Assembly: GCA_963851325.1 (NCBI GenBank)
Contig: CAWKOR010000001.1
Location: 1 to 64,000, forward strand
Length of the DNA: 64,000 nucleotides
Source: DATGKG01 sp963851325
Lineage (GTDB): Bacteria > Desulfobacterota > Binatia > Binatales > Binataceae
Direction: 5' to 3'
Shown here: positions 25,062 to 32,666 of the stretch, piece by piece
How the letters are laid out: each line of letters opens with the position of its first letter
How positions within the stretch are numbered: the stretch's first letter is position 1
Notes under the pieces: model-generated
Seen by the model: the letters and a program-made list of their open reading frames with translations, nothing else
Told to the model about the DNA's origin: nothing
The model's database searches: none
Translations under genes and position numbers: made by a program

Positions 25062-26513
25062 GTGGACGCTCACACCATCCTCTGGACTGACACCGACGTC
25101 TATCAGCTTAGATACGAGAAGACTGCGACCGCGCTGATGGCGGTCGAGCAGGCGTTGCGCGCGCGCCGTCCGCTCGGCGGCGGCGAAGACGAATTCCTCG
25201 CGCTCTACGAGGTGCTCGCCGCGGCGGACCCCGATACCTTTACCATCATCTGGGAAGATCCTTTTTCCTACTTCTGGGCGCGGCTTGCCTACGAACTGAC
25301 CGGATGGTGCCTGAACCCCGAGCCGCTTCCGGCGGCACTCGCCAAGTACTGCGCCAGCCTCGGCACCGAAGAACCTCGGCAGGCGTTGGCGCTGCACCTC
25401 GAGGAATTCAAGAAGTTCATCGTCGCGCTGGACATGATATCGGGAGCGACTCGGCGCTTCGATCGTCCATTGCGGACGGCACTTCCGTTTTCCATTCCGG
25501 GAACCAGCTTTTCGATGCTTGGCCATGGATCGATCGATGTTATCGGCATCAGCGGAGGTTCACTCGAAGTCGCTTGCAACGGAACGGTGATGCGACTGAA
25601 GGTGGCGGCGACGGGTGGAGATCCCGCGCTGCCTCGGCTGGTTGAGCGTCCGATCGCGCACCTCGGAGATTTTGAGGCGACGCTCAAACCGGAAACATTC
25701 TGCGTTCCGGGGATTGACGCGGGGCAGGGCTTTCTCGACCTTGCCGAGGATTATCAGGAACAGCAGGTGCCTTTGCTACGGGAGGCGCTCGCGCTGGTCG
25801 AGCGCCATCAACCTGCTGCCTTGGAGCACATGCGCGAGCTGGTGCAGGTAATCGCATTCAAGCCGCCGGCCGCCGCGGACTACTCCAATGTCAGCTTCTC
25901 CGATTTGCCTGGCGCGTTCATCTTGAGTGTGGTCAGGCAGCCCTACTGGATGGCCGACGCGCTGATTCACGAACTCCTGCACAACCGCCTGTTCTTCATC
26001 GTCGATCGCGGTGAGATCCTGGAAGGGGTAGAACCCGCCGAGCGCAGCCAATTCTATTCTCCGTGGCGCGACGATCTGCGTCCGCTCAGTGGTCTGCTGC
26101 ACGCGGTCTATGTCTTCATCGGGGTTTGCAAGTTCTGGTTTTCGGTATGCGCGAGCGGCGAGACCAGCGGCATCGAGCGCGACTATGCCGAAGATCAAGC
26201 GATGCGCGGGTTGCTTAATCTGAGAATCGGGGTATCGCAATTGCGACGCCATGCTACGTTTACCGAAGCCGGCATCGGACTATTCCGGGAGTTGGAGCGC
26301 GAGGTCGACAGCCTCGGCGCCGCGATGCGCGCGATGAATCTTTCGCCTTCCGCCCCGGCGCTGGTCGCGCGCGGCGACGGGCAGCTCATTCCGTTCGCCA
26401 TTGGCGACGACGGGCGCCCGGTGTCCATCCTTGAAAGTATCGAAACGCACGCGCGAAAATTTGACGTCCATCGTCAATGCGAGGATCTCGGGGAAATTCT
26501 GAAGCTCGAATGA
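25062..26513 (+). CDS. HEXXH motif-containing putative peptide-modification enzyme
   Basis: This 483-residue protein matches the mod_HExxH family, members of which act with RiPP precursors; some have been reported as iron/2-oxoglutarate-dependent peptide beta-hydroxylases. Visible features are H-E-L-L-H at 303-307, Y-S-P-W-R (~332-336), R-P-L-S-G-L-L-H with a third candidate metal ligand H347, and the preceding F-S-D-L-P-G-A-F segment (~279-286). The N-terminal ~270 residues are variable and may bind the peptide leader. GTG 25062 is set by an in-frame TAG two codons upstream. It is directly downstream of four precursor-like ORFs and converges with the next gene (4-bp gap). Confidence 0.82.
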   Translation: MDAHTILWTDTDVYQLRYEKTATALMAVEQALRARRPLGGGEDEFLALYEVLAAADPDTFTIIWEDPFSYFWARLAYELTGWCLNPEPLPAALAKYCASLGTEEPRQALALHLEEFKKFIVALDMISGATRRFDRPLRTALPFSIPGTSFSMLGHGSIDVIGISGGSLEVACNGTVMRLKVAATGGDPALPRLVERPIAHLGDFEATLKPETFCVPGIDAGQGFLDLAEDYQEQQVPLLREALALVERHQPAALEHMRELVQVIAFKPPAAADYSNVSFSDLPGAFILSVVRQPYWMADALIHELLHNRLFFIVDRGEILEGVEPAERSQFYSPWRDDLRPLSGLLHAVYVFIGVCKFWFSVCASGETSGIERDYAEDQAMRGLLNLRIGVSQLRRHATFTEAGIGLFRELEREVDSLGAAMRAMNLSPSAPALVARGDGQLIPFAIGDDGRPVSILESIETHARKFDVHRQCEDLGEILKLE

Positions 26514-26517
26514 GTTC

Positions 26518-27603
26518 TCAGTCGTACGATGATTTCTTCCAGATGCCGCGCTGTTGCATCAGCGCAATCTGCTTCTCGATGACCTTTTCGCGATACTCCC
26601 GATGCTTCATCGGCTCGCGCGTCAGGTACAGGTTCCTGGGATAGATCGGATCCTTGTAGAGCATCTGATACAGCTCGGTACGCAAATCCTTCATCCAGTT
26701 ATCCCACTGCGCGCTCCCGCGATGATGCCGCAGCGCCTCGACGTCGATCACGCCGCCCACGTAAGTCGCGACTCCGCCGTAGTCCTGGCGCCCGACGATT
26801 TGCCCGCGATAATCGATGATGAATGATTGACCGCCGAAGGTATCGATCGGCTCGCTGGTGGCATCGAGCGCGTAGGCCCCAAGGTTAGGGGCGATAACAT
26901 ACATGTTATTGTCTAGCGCGCGGGCGCGGCTCTGAATTTCAAAGAGTCCGTTGCCGGCGGCAGGATGTGGATACGAGCCGCGATACACCACCTCGGCCCC
27001 GTTCATCGCGAGTGCACGCGCGTTCTCGGGATACGATCCCTCGTTCGCCATCATGATGCCGAGGCGGCCGATCTCGGTATCCACCACCGGCCAGAACGCG
27101 TCGAGTGTCAGTCCGTACTTTTCAACCCACCAATCGAAGATGTCGTGGGGACAGACGGAATGTTCGACCGGAAACAGCGGCGATACCTTGTAATGCTTCA
27201 GGATGACCTCGCCCTTGGGATCGAGGATGAAGCCGACGTTGAAAAACCGGTCGTTCGAACTTTGCGCATTGGGCCAATCGGGATGATGCGCCTTGGCCTG
27301 CGCCATAATGTAGGAATTGTATTCACGGGCGAGGGCGCCCAGTGCCTCGGTTTCGGGACCTGGAATATCGATCGCGCATTCGCGTGCGAACGCGACATGA
27401 TCCAGATCGAGCACCTCATCGTTGAAGCCTTGCAGCGCCCCTTCGGGTATCGCGATCAGGCGCACCGGCAACTCGAGGCTGGACAGCCATGCCGCCGCCT
27501 TCACCAGATGGCGCAGGTTCTCGAGGTTGGCCGCGATATCCTCGCGCTTGCGAATCCCGCGCACGGTGGGGATCAATCCAACGGCGGTGTAAGGCTTGAT
27601 CAT
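26518..27603 (-). CDS. Nitrilase/aliphatic amidase-fold protein lacking the catalytic cysteine
   Basis: The 361-residue protein has the nitrilase superfamily scaffold: the Glu of I-P-E-G-A-L (~53), the Lys of I-L-K-H-Y-K (~137) and a M-A-N-E-G-S-Y-P-E segment (~184-192) aligned with the C-D-D-G-N-Y-P-E of aliphatic amidases. At the cysteine position there is Ala, confirmed from the codons. It may be a pseudoenzyme, a binding protein or use other chemistry. Its C-terminus carries a charged helical extension. It ends 4 bp from the HEXXH gene, on the opposite strand. Confidence 0.8.
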   Translation of the reverse strand: MIKPYTAVGLIPTVRGIRKREDIAANLENLRHLVKAAAWLSSLELPVRLIAIPEGALQGFNDEVLDLDHVAFARECAIDIPGPETEALGALAREYNSYIMAQAKAHHPDWPNAQSSNDRFFNVGFILDPKGEVILKHYKVSPLFPVEHSVCPHDIFDWWVEKYGLTLDAFWPVVDTEIGRLGIMMANEGSYPENARALAMNGAEVVYRGSYPHPAAGNGLFEIQSRARALDNNMYVIAPNLGAYALDATSEPIDTFGGQSFIIDYRGQIVGRQDYGGVATYVGGVIDVEALRHHRGSAQWDNWMKDLRTELYQMLYKDPIYPRNLYLTREPMKHREYREKVIEKQIALMQQRGIWKKSSYD

Positions 27604-27617
27604 TTAGATATCTTTTC

Positions 27618-27684
27618 TCGAATCCGCTGCGCGCCGCCTCGGAATCCGCTGCGCGCCGCCTCGAATCCGCTGCGCGCCGCCTCG
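27618..27684. repeat. Three tandem 21-23-bp repeats
   Basis: The unit AATCCGCTGCGCGCCGCCTCG occurs three times in tandem with one-base spacing changes, directly upstream of the start of the minus-strand gene at 27603. A diverged G+C-rich continuation follows to about 27715. No coding role is likely. Confidence 0.7.
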
Positions 27685-27746
27685 GAAGCGCCTGCGGCGC
27701 GGGCGCCTCGCGCCCCCTTCGGGCCTCTGCATGAGCTCTCTGATTT

Positions 27747-27846
27747 GGTAGGGGCGGTTCGCGAACCGCCCGCAGCGATGTCGCGACGGCTAAAGACTTT
27801 CGCGATTGCGTCATCGTTGCGGATTGTTCCCGCACGAGCCCTACCA
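27747..27846. repeat. REP/MITE-like palindromic element
   Basis: The stretch is bounded by TGGTAGGG and CCCTACCA, which are inverted copies. It contains the exact 20-bp palindrome GGGCGGTTCGCGAACCGCCC (27752-27771). The ~100-bp size and lack of coding suggest a non-autonomous element. A degenerate relative is at 21119-21170. Confidence 0.6.
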
Positions 27847-27875
27847 GTAAGAGACACCGCGATCGCGGAACCCGT

Positions 27876-29240
27876 TCACGCATTAATTGCATTCACTTTC
27901 GGCAACTCCGCGAGGGCTTCCTCGATCGCGTGAGTCGGATATGCCGAATCCTCGAGCTTGCCACTCAAATAACTGTCGTACGCCGCCATGTCGAAATTGC
28001 CGTGACCCGAAAGGTTGAAGAAAATCGTTTTGGGCTCGCGACTCCGCTTGCACGCGAGCGCCTCGTCGATCGCAACCCGGATCGCGTGATTGCTTTCGGG
28101 CGCGGGAATGATTCCCTCCGCACGCGAGAACGTCAGCCCCGCCTCGAAGGTCGCGCGTTGCGGCACCGCGATCGCTTCAACCAGTCCCTCATGATGAAGC
28201 TGCGACACCAGGGGCGAATCGCCGTGATAGCGCAGGCCGCCTGCGTGAATCGACGGTGGCACGAAACTGCGCCCCAGCGTGTACATCAGCATCAGCGGGG
28301 TGAGGCCCGCGGTGTCGCCGGAATCGTAGGCATAATGACCGCGCGTCAGGGTCGGACACGACTCGGGCTCGACGGCGACCAGCCGCACCTGCTTGCCCGC
28401 GGCCTTGTCGGCCAGAAACGGAAACGCGACGCCACCGAAGTTCGAACCTCCGCCGCAGCATGCGATGATCACATCGGGATAGTCGCCGACCTTTTCGAAT
28501 TGCTTCTTTGCTTCAAGCCCGATCACGGTCTGATGCAACAGCACGTGATTGAGCACCGAGCCCAGCGCGTAGTTGGTATCGGCGCGGGTAGCCGCTTCCT
28601 CGACCGCTTCTGAAATCGCGATGCCCAGCGAGCCGGTGGAATCCGGATGCTGCTCGAGGATATGCCGGCCCGCGTTGGTGCGCGTGCTCGGACTCGCGAT
28701 GACCTCGGCGCCCCACGCCTCCATCATCGAGCGGCGAAAGGGTTTCTGCTCGTAGCTGACGCGGACCATGTAGACCCGGACCTCAATGCCGAACATCTGA
28801 CCCGCCATCGCCAGCGCGGAACCCCATTGGCCCGCGCCGGTCTCGGTCGCGATGCGCCGCACTCCAGCCTGCCGATTATAGTAGGCCTGCGGAACCGACG
28901 TGTTGGGCTTATGCGAGCCCGCGGGGCTGACGCCTTCGTACTTGTAGTAGATTTTCGCGGGGGTCCCGAGCGCCTGCTCCAGGCGATGCGCGCGAAACAT
29001 CGGAGTCGGGCGCCATTGCCGATAGATCTCGCGCACCGGTTCCGGAATCGGTATCCATCGCTCGCGCGAGATTTCCTGTTCGATGATCGCGGGTGGAAAG
29101 ATCGCGGCGAGGGATTCAGGGTTGACCGGCTTGCCATCGCCACCGAGCAGCGGCGCGGGCGGGTTGGGCATATCGGCCACCACGTTGTACCAGTTGGCCG
29201 GGATCTCGGATTCGTCGAGGAGAATCTTCACTTGGGACAT
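27876..29240 (-). CDS. TrpB2-type tryptophan synthase beta-like PLP enzyme
   Basis: The 454-residue protein matches the TrpB-like (TrpB2) subgroup: K-Y-E-G-V-S-P-A-G-S-H-K-P-N-T with the PLP lysine (~110), E-T-G-A-G-Q-W-G-S-A-L (~132), and the phosphate-binding C-C-G-G-G-S-N-F-G-G (~260). It joins serine and indole, or a related nucleophile. No trpA or other trp gene lies nearby, as is usual for TrpB2. The length is normal for TrpB2 and exceeds TrpB1. Confidence 0.92.
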   Translation of the reverse strand: MSQVKILLDESEIPANWYNVVADMPNPPAPLLGGDGKPVNPESLAAIFPPAIIEQEISRERWIPIPEPVREIYRQWRPTPMFRAHRLEQALGTPAKIYYKYEGVSPAGSHKPNTSVPQAYYNRQAGVRRIATETGAGQWGSALAMAGQMFGIEVRVYMVRVSYEQKPFRRSMMEAWGAEVIASPSTRTNAGRHILEQHPDSTGSLGIAISEAVEEAATRADTNYALGSVLNHVLLHQTVIGLEAKKQFEKVGDYPDVIIACCGGGSNFGGVAFPFLADKAAGKQVRLVAVEPESCPTLTRGHYAYDSGDTAGLTPLMLMYTLGRSFVPPSIHAGGLRYHGDSPLVSQLHHEGLVEAIAVPQRATFEAGLTFSRAEGIIPAPESNHAIRVAIDEALACKRSREPKTIFFNLSGHGNFDMAAYDSYLSGKLEDSAYPTHAIEEALAELPKVNAINA

Positions 29241-30088
29241 GCAGGGTGATTATCAAGATTCCGCAACCGATCAAGCCCCACGGCGGATCGGTCATTGTCG
29301 CCTGGCCTACTCTGTAATCTGAGCATTTATCGACGCGATGTCGGTAGGGTCGAAGGATATCTACTCACGGAGGTCTCTGATCGATAAAGTGCTCGATTTT
29401 GCTGCATTTAGTGGGTTTGTTTTTGCACTTCCCATATCCGGCGTCGCGCCGCCCGAGGTTCTTCGCCAAGCCGCGAGACTGGCCCCGCTGCACGGGAGAT
29501 GGGTTCGTTTATGTAATTTGGCCACCTTCCCCTCGAATGAAGTGGGTTTGCTTTTGCGTTTTCATATCCGGCATCGTGCCAGCCGAGGTCCTTCGCCGAG
29601 CCTCAGGACCACTTCTCGGCGATGCCGAGAAGTGGGTTTGTTCTTGCACTTTCCATATCGCGTTCCTTCTCTCGCGACTGCTAGAGAAGGTGGGCGGCGT
29701 GCTGGACGCTCCCTGGTCTTGCGACCAGCGTGACGACCGGATGAGAGCCGGGCGCGCTTCGCGACCGGTGGCGGAGTGCCACCTGCCTCTCACAAAAAGC
29801 CTCGCAATTGCTCGACAAAGTGGCTTTGTTTTCGTCGGTTCCAATAGACGACGCAGGCCCATAGCGGATTGGCTTTTTCATCTTCGGGACCGCGCATCGT
29901 GCCGTGCGAGGTCCTTCGCGAGGACGCTCAGGACCACTGCTCACGATGTTCGCAGTGGGTTTGTTTCCTCATTTCAAATCGACGATCCAGGACCAATAGC
30001 GGATTTTTTCCTCAGTTTGCCGATCAGGCGTCCCGCCATGCTCACCATCTGTCATTATACACTCACCTTCGCGAGCGGGCGACGTTGC
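29241..30088. repeat. 850-bp non-coding region of degenerate hairpin repeats
   Basis: No supported gene. A unit starting AGTGGGTTTGTTTTTGCAC recurs with changes near 29409, 29539, 29631, 29820 and 29954. Several copies are joined to a GAGGTCCTTCGC...CTCAGGACCAC inverted repeat (29585-29610, 29909-29936). A perfect 11-bp stem hairpin lies at 29610-29634 and a weaker counterpart at 29935-29957, each just before a repeat copy. The order repeat-inverted repeat-hairpin recurs, so this looks like a multi-copy intergenic family rather than a decayed gene. Confidence 0.6.
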
Positions 30089-31582
30089 TCACTTGTTGGT
30101 CGGGATGGCGAAGTCGGCGCCGATGCGATGGTCCGTCGGCCAGCGGGCGGTCACCGTCTTGAGGCGCGTGTAGAACCGCACCCCCTCGAGGCCGTGCATC
30201 GCCATGTCGCCGAACATCGAGCGCTTCCATCCGCCGAAGCTATGGAACGCCATCGGCACCGGAATCGGAACGTTGACGCCGACCATGCCGATTTGCACGC
30301 GGCTGGTGAACTCGCGCGCCGCGCCACCGTCGCGGGTGAAAATCGACGCGCCGTTTCCGTATTCATTTTCGCTGATGAGCCGGATGCCCGCGTCCAGGTC
30401 GGGCGCGCGGACCACCGATAGAACCGGACCGAAGATTTCGTCGTGATAGATTTTCATCGCGGGCGTGACCTGATCGAAGAGGCATCCGCCGACATAGAAG
30501 CCGTCCTCGAAGCCTTTGATCTTCAGCGCGCGTCCGTCGACGACGAGCTTCGCGCCTTCCTTGAGGCCATGATCGATGTAGCCGCGCACGCGGTCGAGGG
30601 CGGCTCGCGTCACCAGCGGTCCGATCTCGACGCCCGATTGAGTGCCAGGCCCGACCTTTAGCGCGAGCACGCGAGGCGTGAGCTTCTCGATGAGCGCATC
30701 GCCGGCGGCGCCGACTGCGACCGCGACTGAAATCGCCATGCATCGCTCGCCCGCCGATCCGTAGGCGGCGCCCACCAGCGCATCGGCGGCCTGATCGAGG
30801 TCAGCATCGGGCATCACCAGCATGTGATTCTTCGCGCCGCCGAGCGCCTGCACGCGTTTTCCGTTCGCCGCCGCAGTCGCATAGATGTGATTCGCGATCG
30901 GCGTCGAACCGACGAAGCTGACCGCCGCGATGCCCGGATGCGCGAGGATCGCATCGACCGCGCGCTTGTCGCCATGCACCACGTTGAAGACGCCGTCGGG
31001 CAGGCCGGCCTGTTTGAGCAACTCGGCGATGCGCACGCTGGCGGACGGATCGCGCTCCGAGGGTTTCAGAATGAAGGTGTTGCCGCACGCGAGCGCGACC
31101 GGAAACATCCACATCGGCACCATCGCGGGAAAGTTGAACGGCGTGATGCCGGCGCATACGCCGAGCGGCTGGCGCATCGACCATGAATCGATTCCGCGTC
31201 CGACCTGTTCGCTGAACTCGCCCTTGAGAAGATGAGGGATGCCGCTGGCGAACTCGACCACTTCGAGGCCGCGGGTGACTTCGCCGCGCGCATCGGAAAG
31301 CACCTTGCCATGCTCGGCGGTAATCAGTTCGGCGATTTCGGCGGAATGCTTTTCGACCAGGTTGCGAAACTCGAACATCACGCGGGCGCGGGCGAGGGGA
31401 GGGGTCGCGGCCCATTCAGGAAGCGCGGAGAAGGCAGCCCTCACGGCAGCATCGATCTGGTCCGCGCCGCCCAGGCAAACTTTTCGCGCGAGCTGCCCGG
31501 TGGCGGGATTGAAGACGTCGCCGAGGTCGCCGCCATGCGTCGAGACTGTCGCGCCGGCGATAAAATGCGGGATGGTATCCAT
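30089..31582 (-). CDS. mmsA: Methylmalonate-semialdehyde dehydrogenase (CoA-acylating)
   Basis: The 497-residue protein is a typical MmsA-type aldehyde dehydrogenase: I-T-P-F-N-F-P-A-M-V-P-M-W (~140-152), K-P-S-E-R-D-P (NAD region), F-V-G-S-T-P-I, and G-S-A-G-E-R-C-M with the catalytic Cys (~281). It converts methylmalonate semialdehyde (or malonate semialdehyde) to propionyl-CoA (or acetyl-CoA) in valine and related catabolism. A hydroxyisobutyrate dehydrogenase-like gene at 46857 could supply its substrate. It is complete and stands alone on the minus strand. Confidence 0.92.
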   Translation of the reverse strand: MDTIPHFIAGATVSTHGGDLGDVFNPATGQLARKVCLGGADQIDAAVRAAFSALPEWAATPPLARARVMFEFRNLVEKHSAEIAELITAEHGKVLSDARGEVTRGLEVVEFASGIPHLLKGEFSEQVGRGIDSWSMRQPLGVCAGITPFNFPAMVPMWMFPVALACGNTFILKPSERDPSASVRIAELLKQAGLPDGVFNVVHGDKRAVDAILAHPGIAAVSFVGSTPIANHIYATAAANGKRVQALGGAKNHMLVMPDADLDQAADALVGAAYGSAGERCMAISVAVAVGAAGDALIEKLTPRVLALKVGPGTQSGVEIGPLVTRAALDRVRGYIDHGLKEGAKLVVDGRALKIKGFEDGFYVGGCLFDQVTPAMKIYHDEIFGPVLSVVRAPDLDAGIRLISENEYGNGASIFTRDGGAAREFTSRVQIGMVGVNVPIPVPMAFHSFGGWKRSMFGDMAMHGLEGVRFYTRLKTVTARWPTDHRIGADFAIPTNK

Positions 31583-31638
31583 GTTCCGTTTTCGCGCGAA
31601 ACCTGGGGCACCGCAAGCGCGATATCAGCGAAGAAATC

Positions 31639-32514
31639 TTAGGCCTTCAGCGCGCGCTCCACCGTCGGTGCGATTCTCCGAATGACTTCGAGCGCACGCC
31701 CGTTGGCAATCCTGATCGCATCGCGCTGCGAGAACAGCACCAGGCGATGAGCGCCCGCCGCCTTGTACAACTTGAGGTCTTCGAGCGAAAGGCCGTCGTC
31801 GCCCGGCGCGACAAACGCGCTCACCTGGATGCTTTCGGGATCGCGGCCCGCATCGGCGACCGCCTTCTTGAGCGCATCGATGTCATTCTTGAAGTTCTGC
31901 GGCCGGCCCGCGATCGGAGCCCATCCATCGTAGGTGCGCGCGACGCGCTGAATCGCCTTAGGCCCCTGCGCCCCCAGCAGGATCGGCAAATTTTTCTGCA
32001 GCGGCTTCGGATCGCAACGCAACGGCGGGAAATTCACCAGCTCGCCCTGATAGCTCGGCTCCGGTTGCGTCCACAGCACCCGCAACGCTTCGACGGTTTC
32101 TCGCAGGCGCTTCCAGCGCTTTTCGAAGCGGGTGCCCATCGCCTCGGTTTCTTCGCGAAGCCATCCCGCGCCGACGCCGAGCACGACGCGGCCGCCTGAA
32201 ATGACGTCGAGGGTTGCGATGGTTTTGGCGGTGATCAGCGGCTCGCGCTCCGGAAGCAGGCAAATCCCGGTGCCGAGCTTGATCCGCTTGGTAACCGCGG
32301 CGGCGACGCCGAGCGCGACGAACGGATCCATCCAGCGACAATAGTGCTCGGGCAAAGCGCCGCCTCCGCCAGGCACGGTGGTCTTGAAGCCGATCGGAAT
32401 CACGGGATGCTCGGGAATGAAGAGAGAATCGAAGCCGAGGTTTTCGACCTCGCGTGCGATTTCGGCAAGGTTTCCGGTTTCCGCGGTCGCCGCGATCATA
32501 ACGCCGATGTCCAT
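31639..32514 (-). CDS. LLM class F420-dependent oxidoreductase
   Basis: The 291-residue luciferase-like TIM-barrel protein has F-I-P-E-H near residue 36, L-G-T-G-I-C-L-L-P near 85, T-L-D-x-x-S-G-G-R-V-x-L-G-V-G-A-G-W (~100-120) and L-L-G-A-Q-G-P (~180). This pattern belongs to the F420-type subgroup found in actinobacteria and some deltaproteobacteria-like lineages. It would reduce or oxidise an organic substrate with F420. It is divergent from the Baeyer-Villiger monooxygenase at 32667 and may share its pathway. Confidence 0.85.
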   Translation of the reverse strand: MDIGVMIAATAETGNLAEIAREVENLGFDSLFIPEHPVIPIGFKTTVPGGGGALPEHYCRWMDPFVALGVAAAVTKRIKLGTGICLLPEREPLITAKTIATLDVISGGRVVLGVGAGWLREETEAMGTRFEKRWKRLRETVEALRVLWTQPEPSYQGELVNFPPLRCDPKPLQKNLPILLGAQGPKAIQRVARTYDGWAPIAGRPQNFKNDIDALKKAVADAGRDPESIQVSAFVAPGDDGLSLEDLKLYKAAGAHRLVLFSQRDAIRIANGRALEVIRRIAPTVERALKA

Positions 32515-32666
32515 GGTGGTGCTCCTTTGGGCCGGGTCGTAGCCGGCTTTATAGCTGGCTCGATTCGCCGATTATTTCAAGATTGCCTCGCGTCAAGATT
32601 GCTTCGCGCATCCGATTGCTCACGCGGCGAAGTTTGGGTTAACAATAGAACAGCCGCAAAGGCTCA

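Noticed and set aside
27930..28613. Long + strand ORF antisense to the TrpB2 gene
   Set aside because: It lies opposite a highly conserved gene and has low-complexity Arg-rich text typical of high-G+C shadows.
29400..30060. CRISPR array
   Set aside because: Repeats are degenerate and unequally spaced, spacers are not of uniform length, and there are no cas genes nearby.
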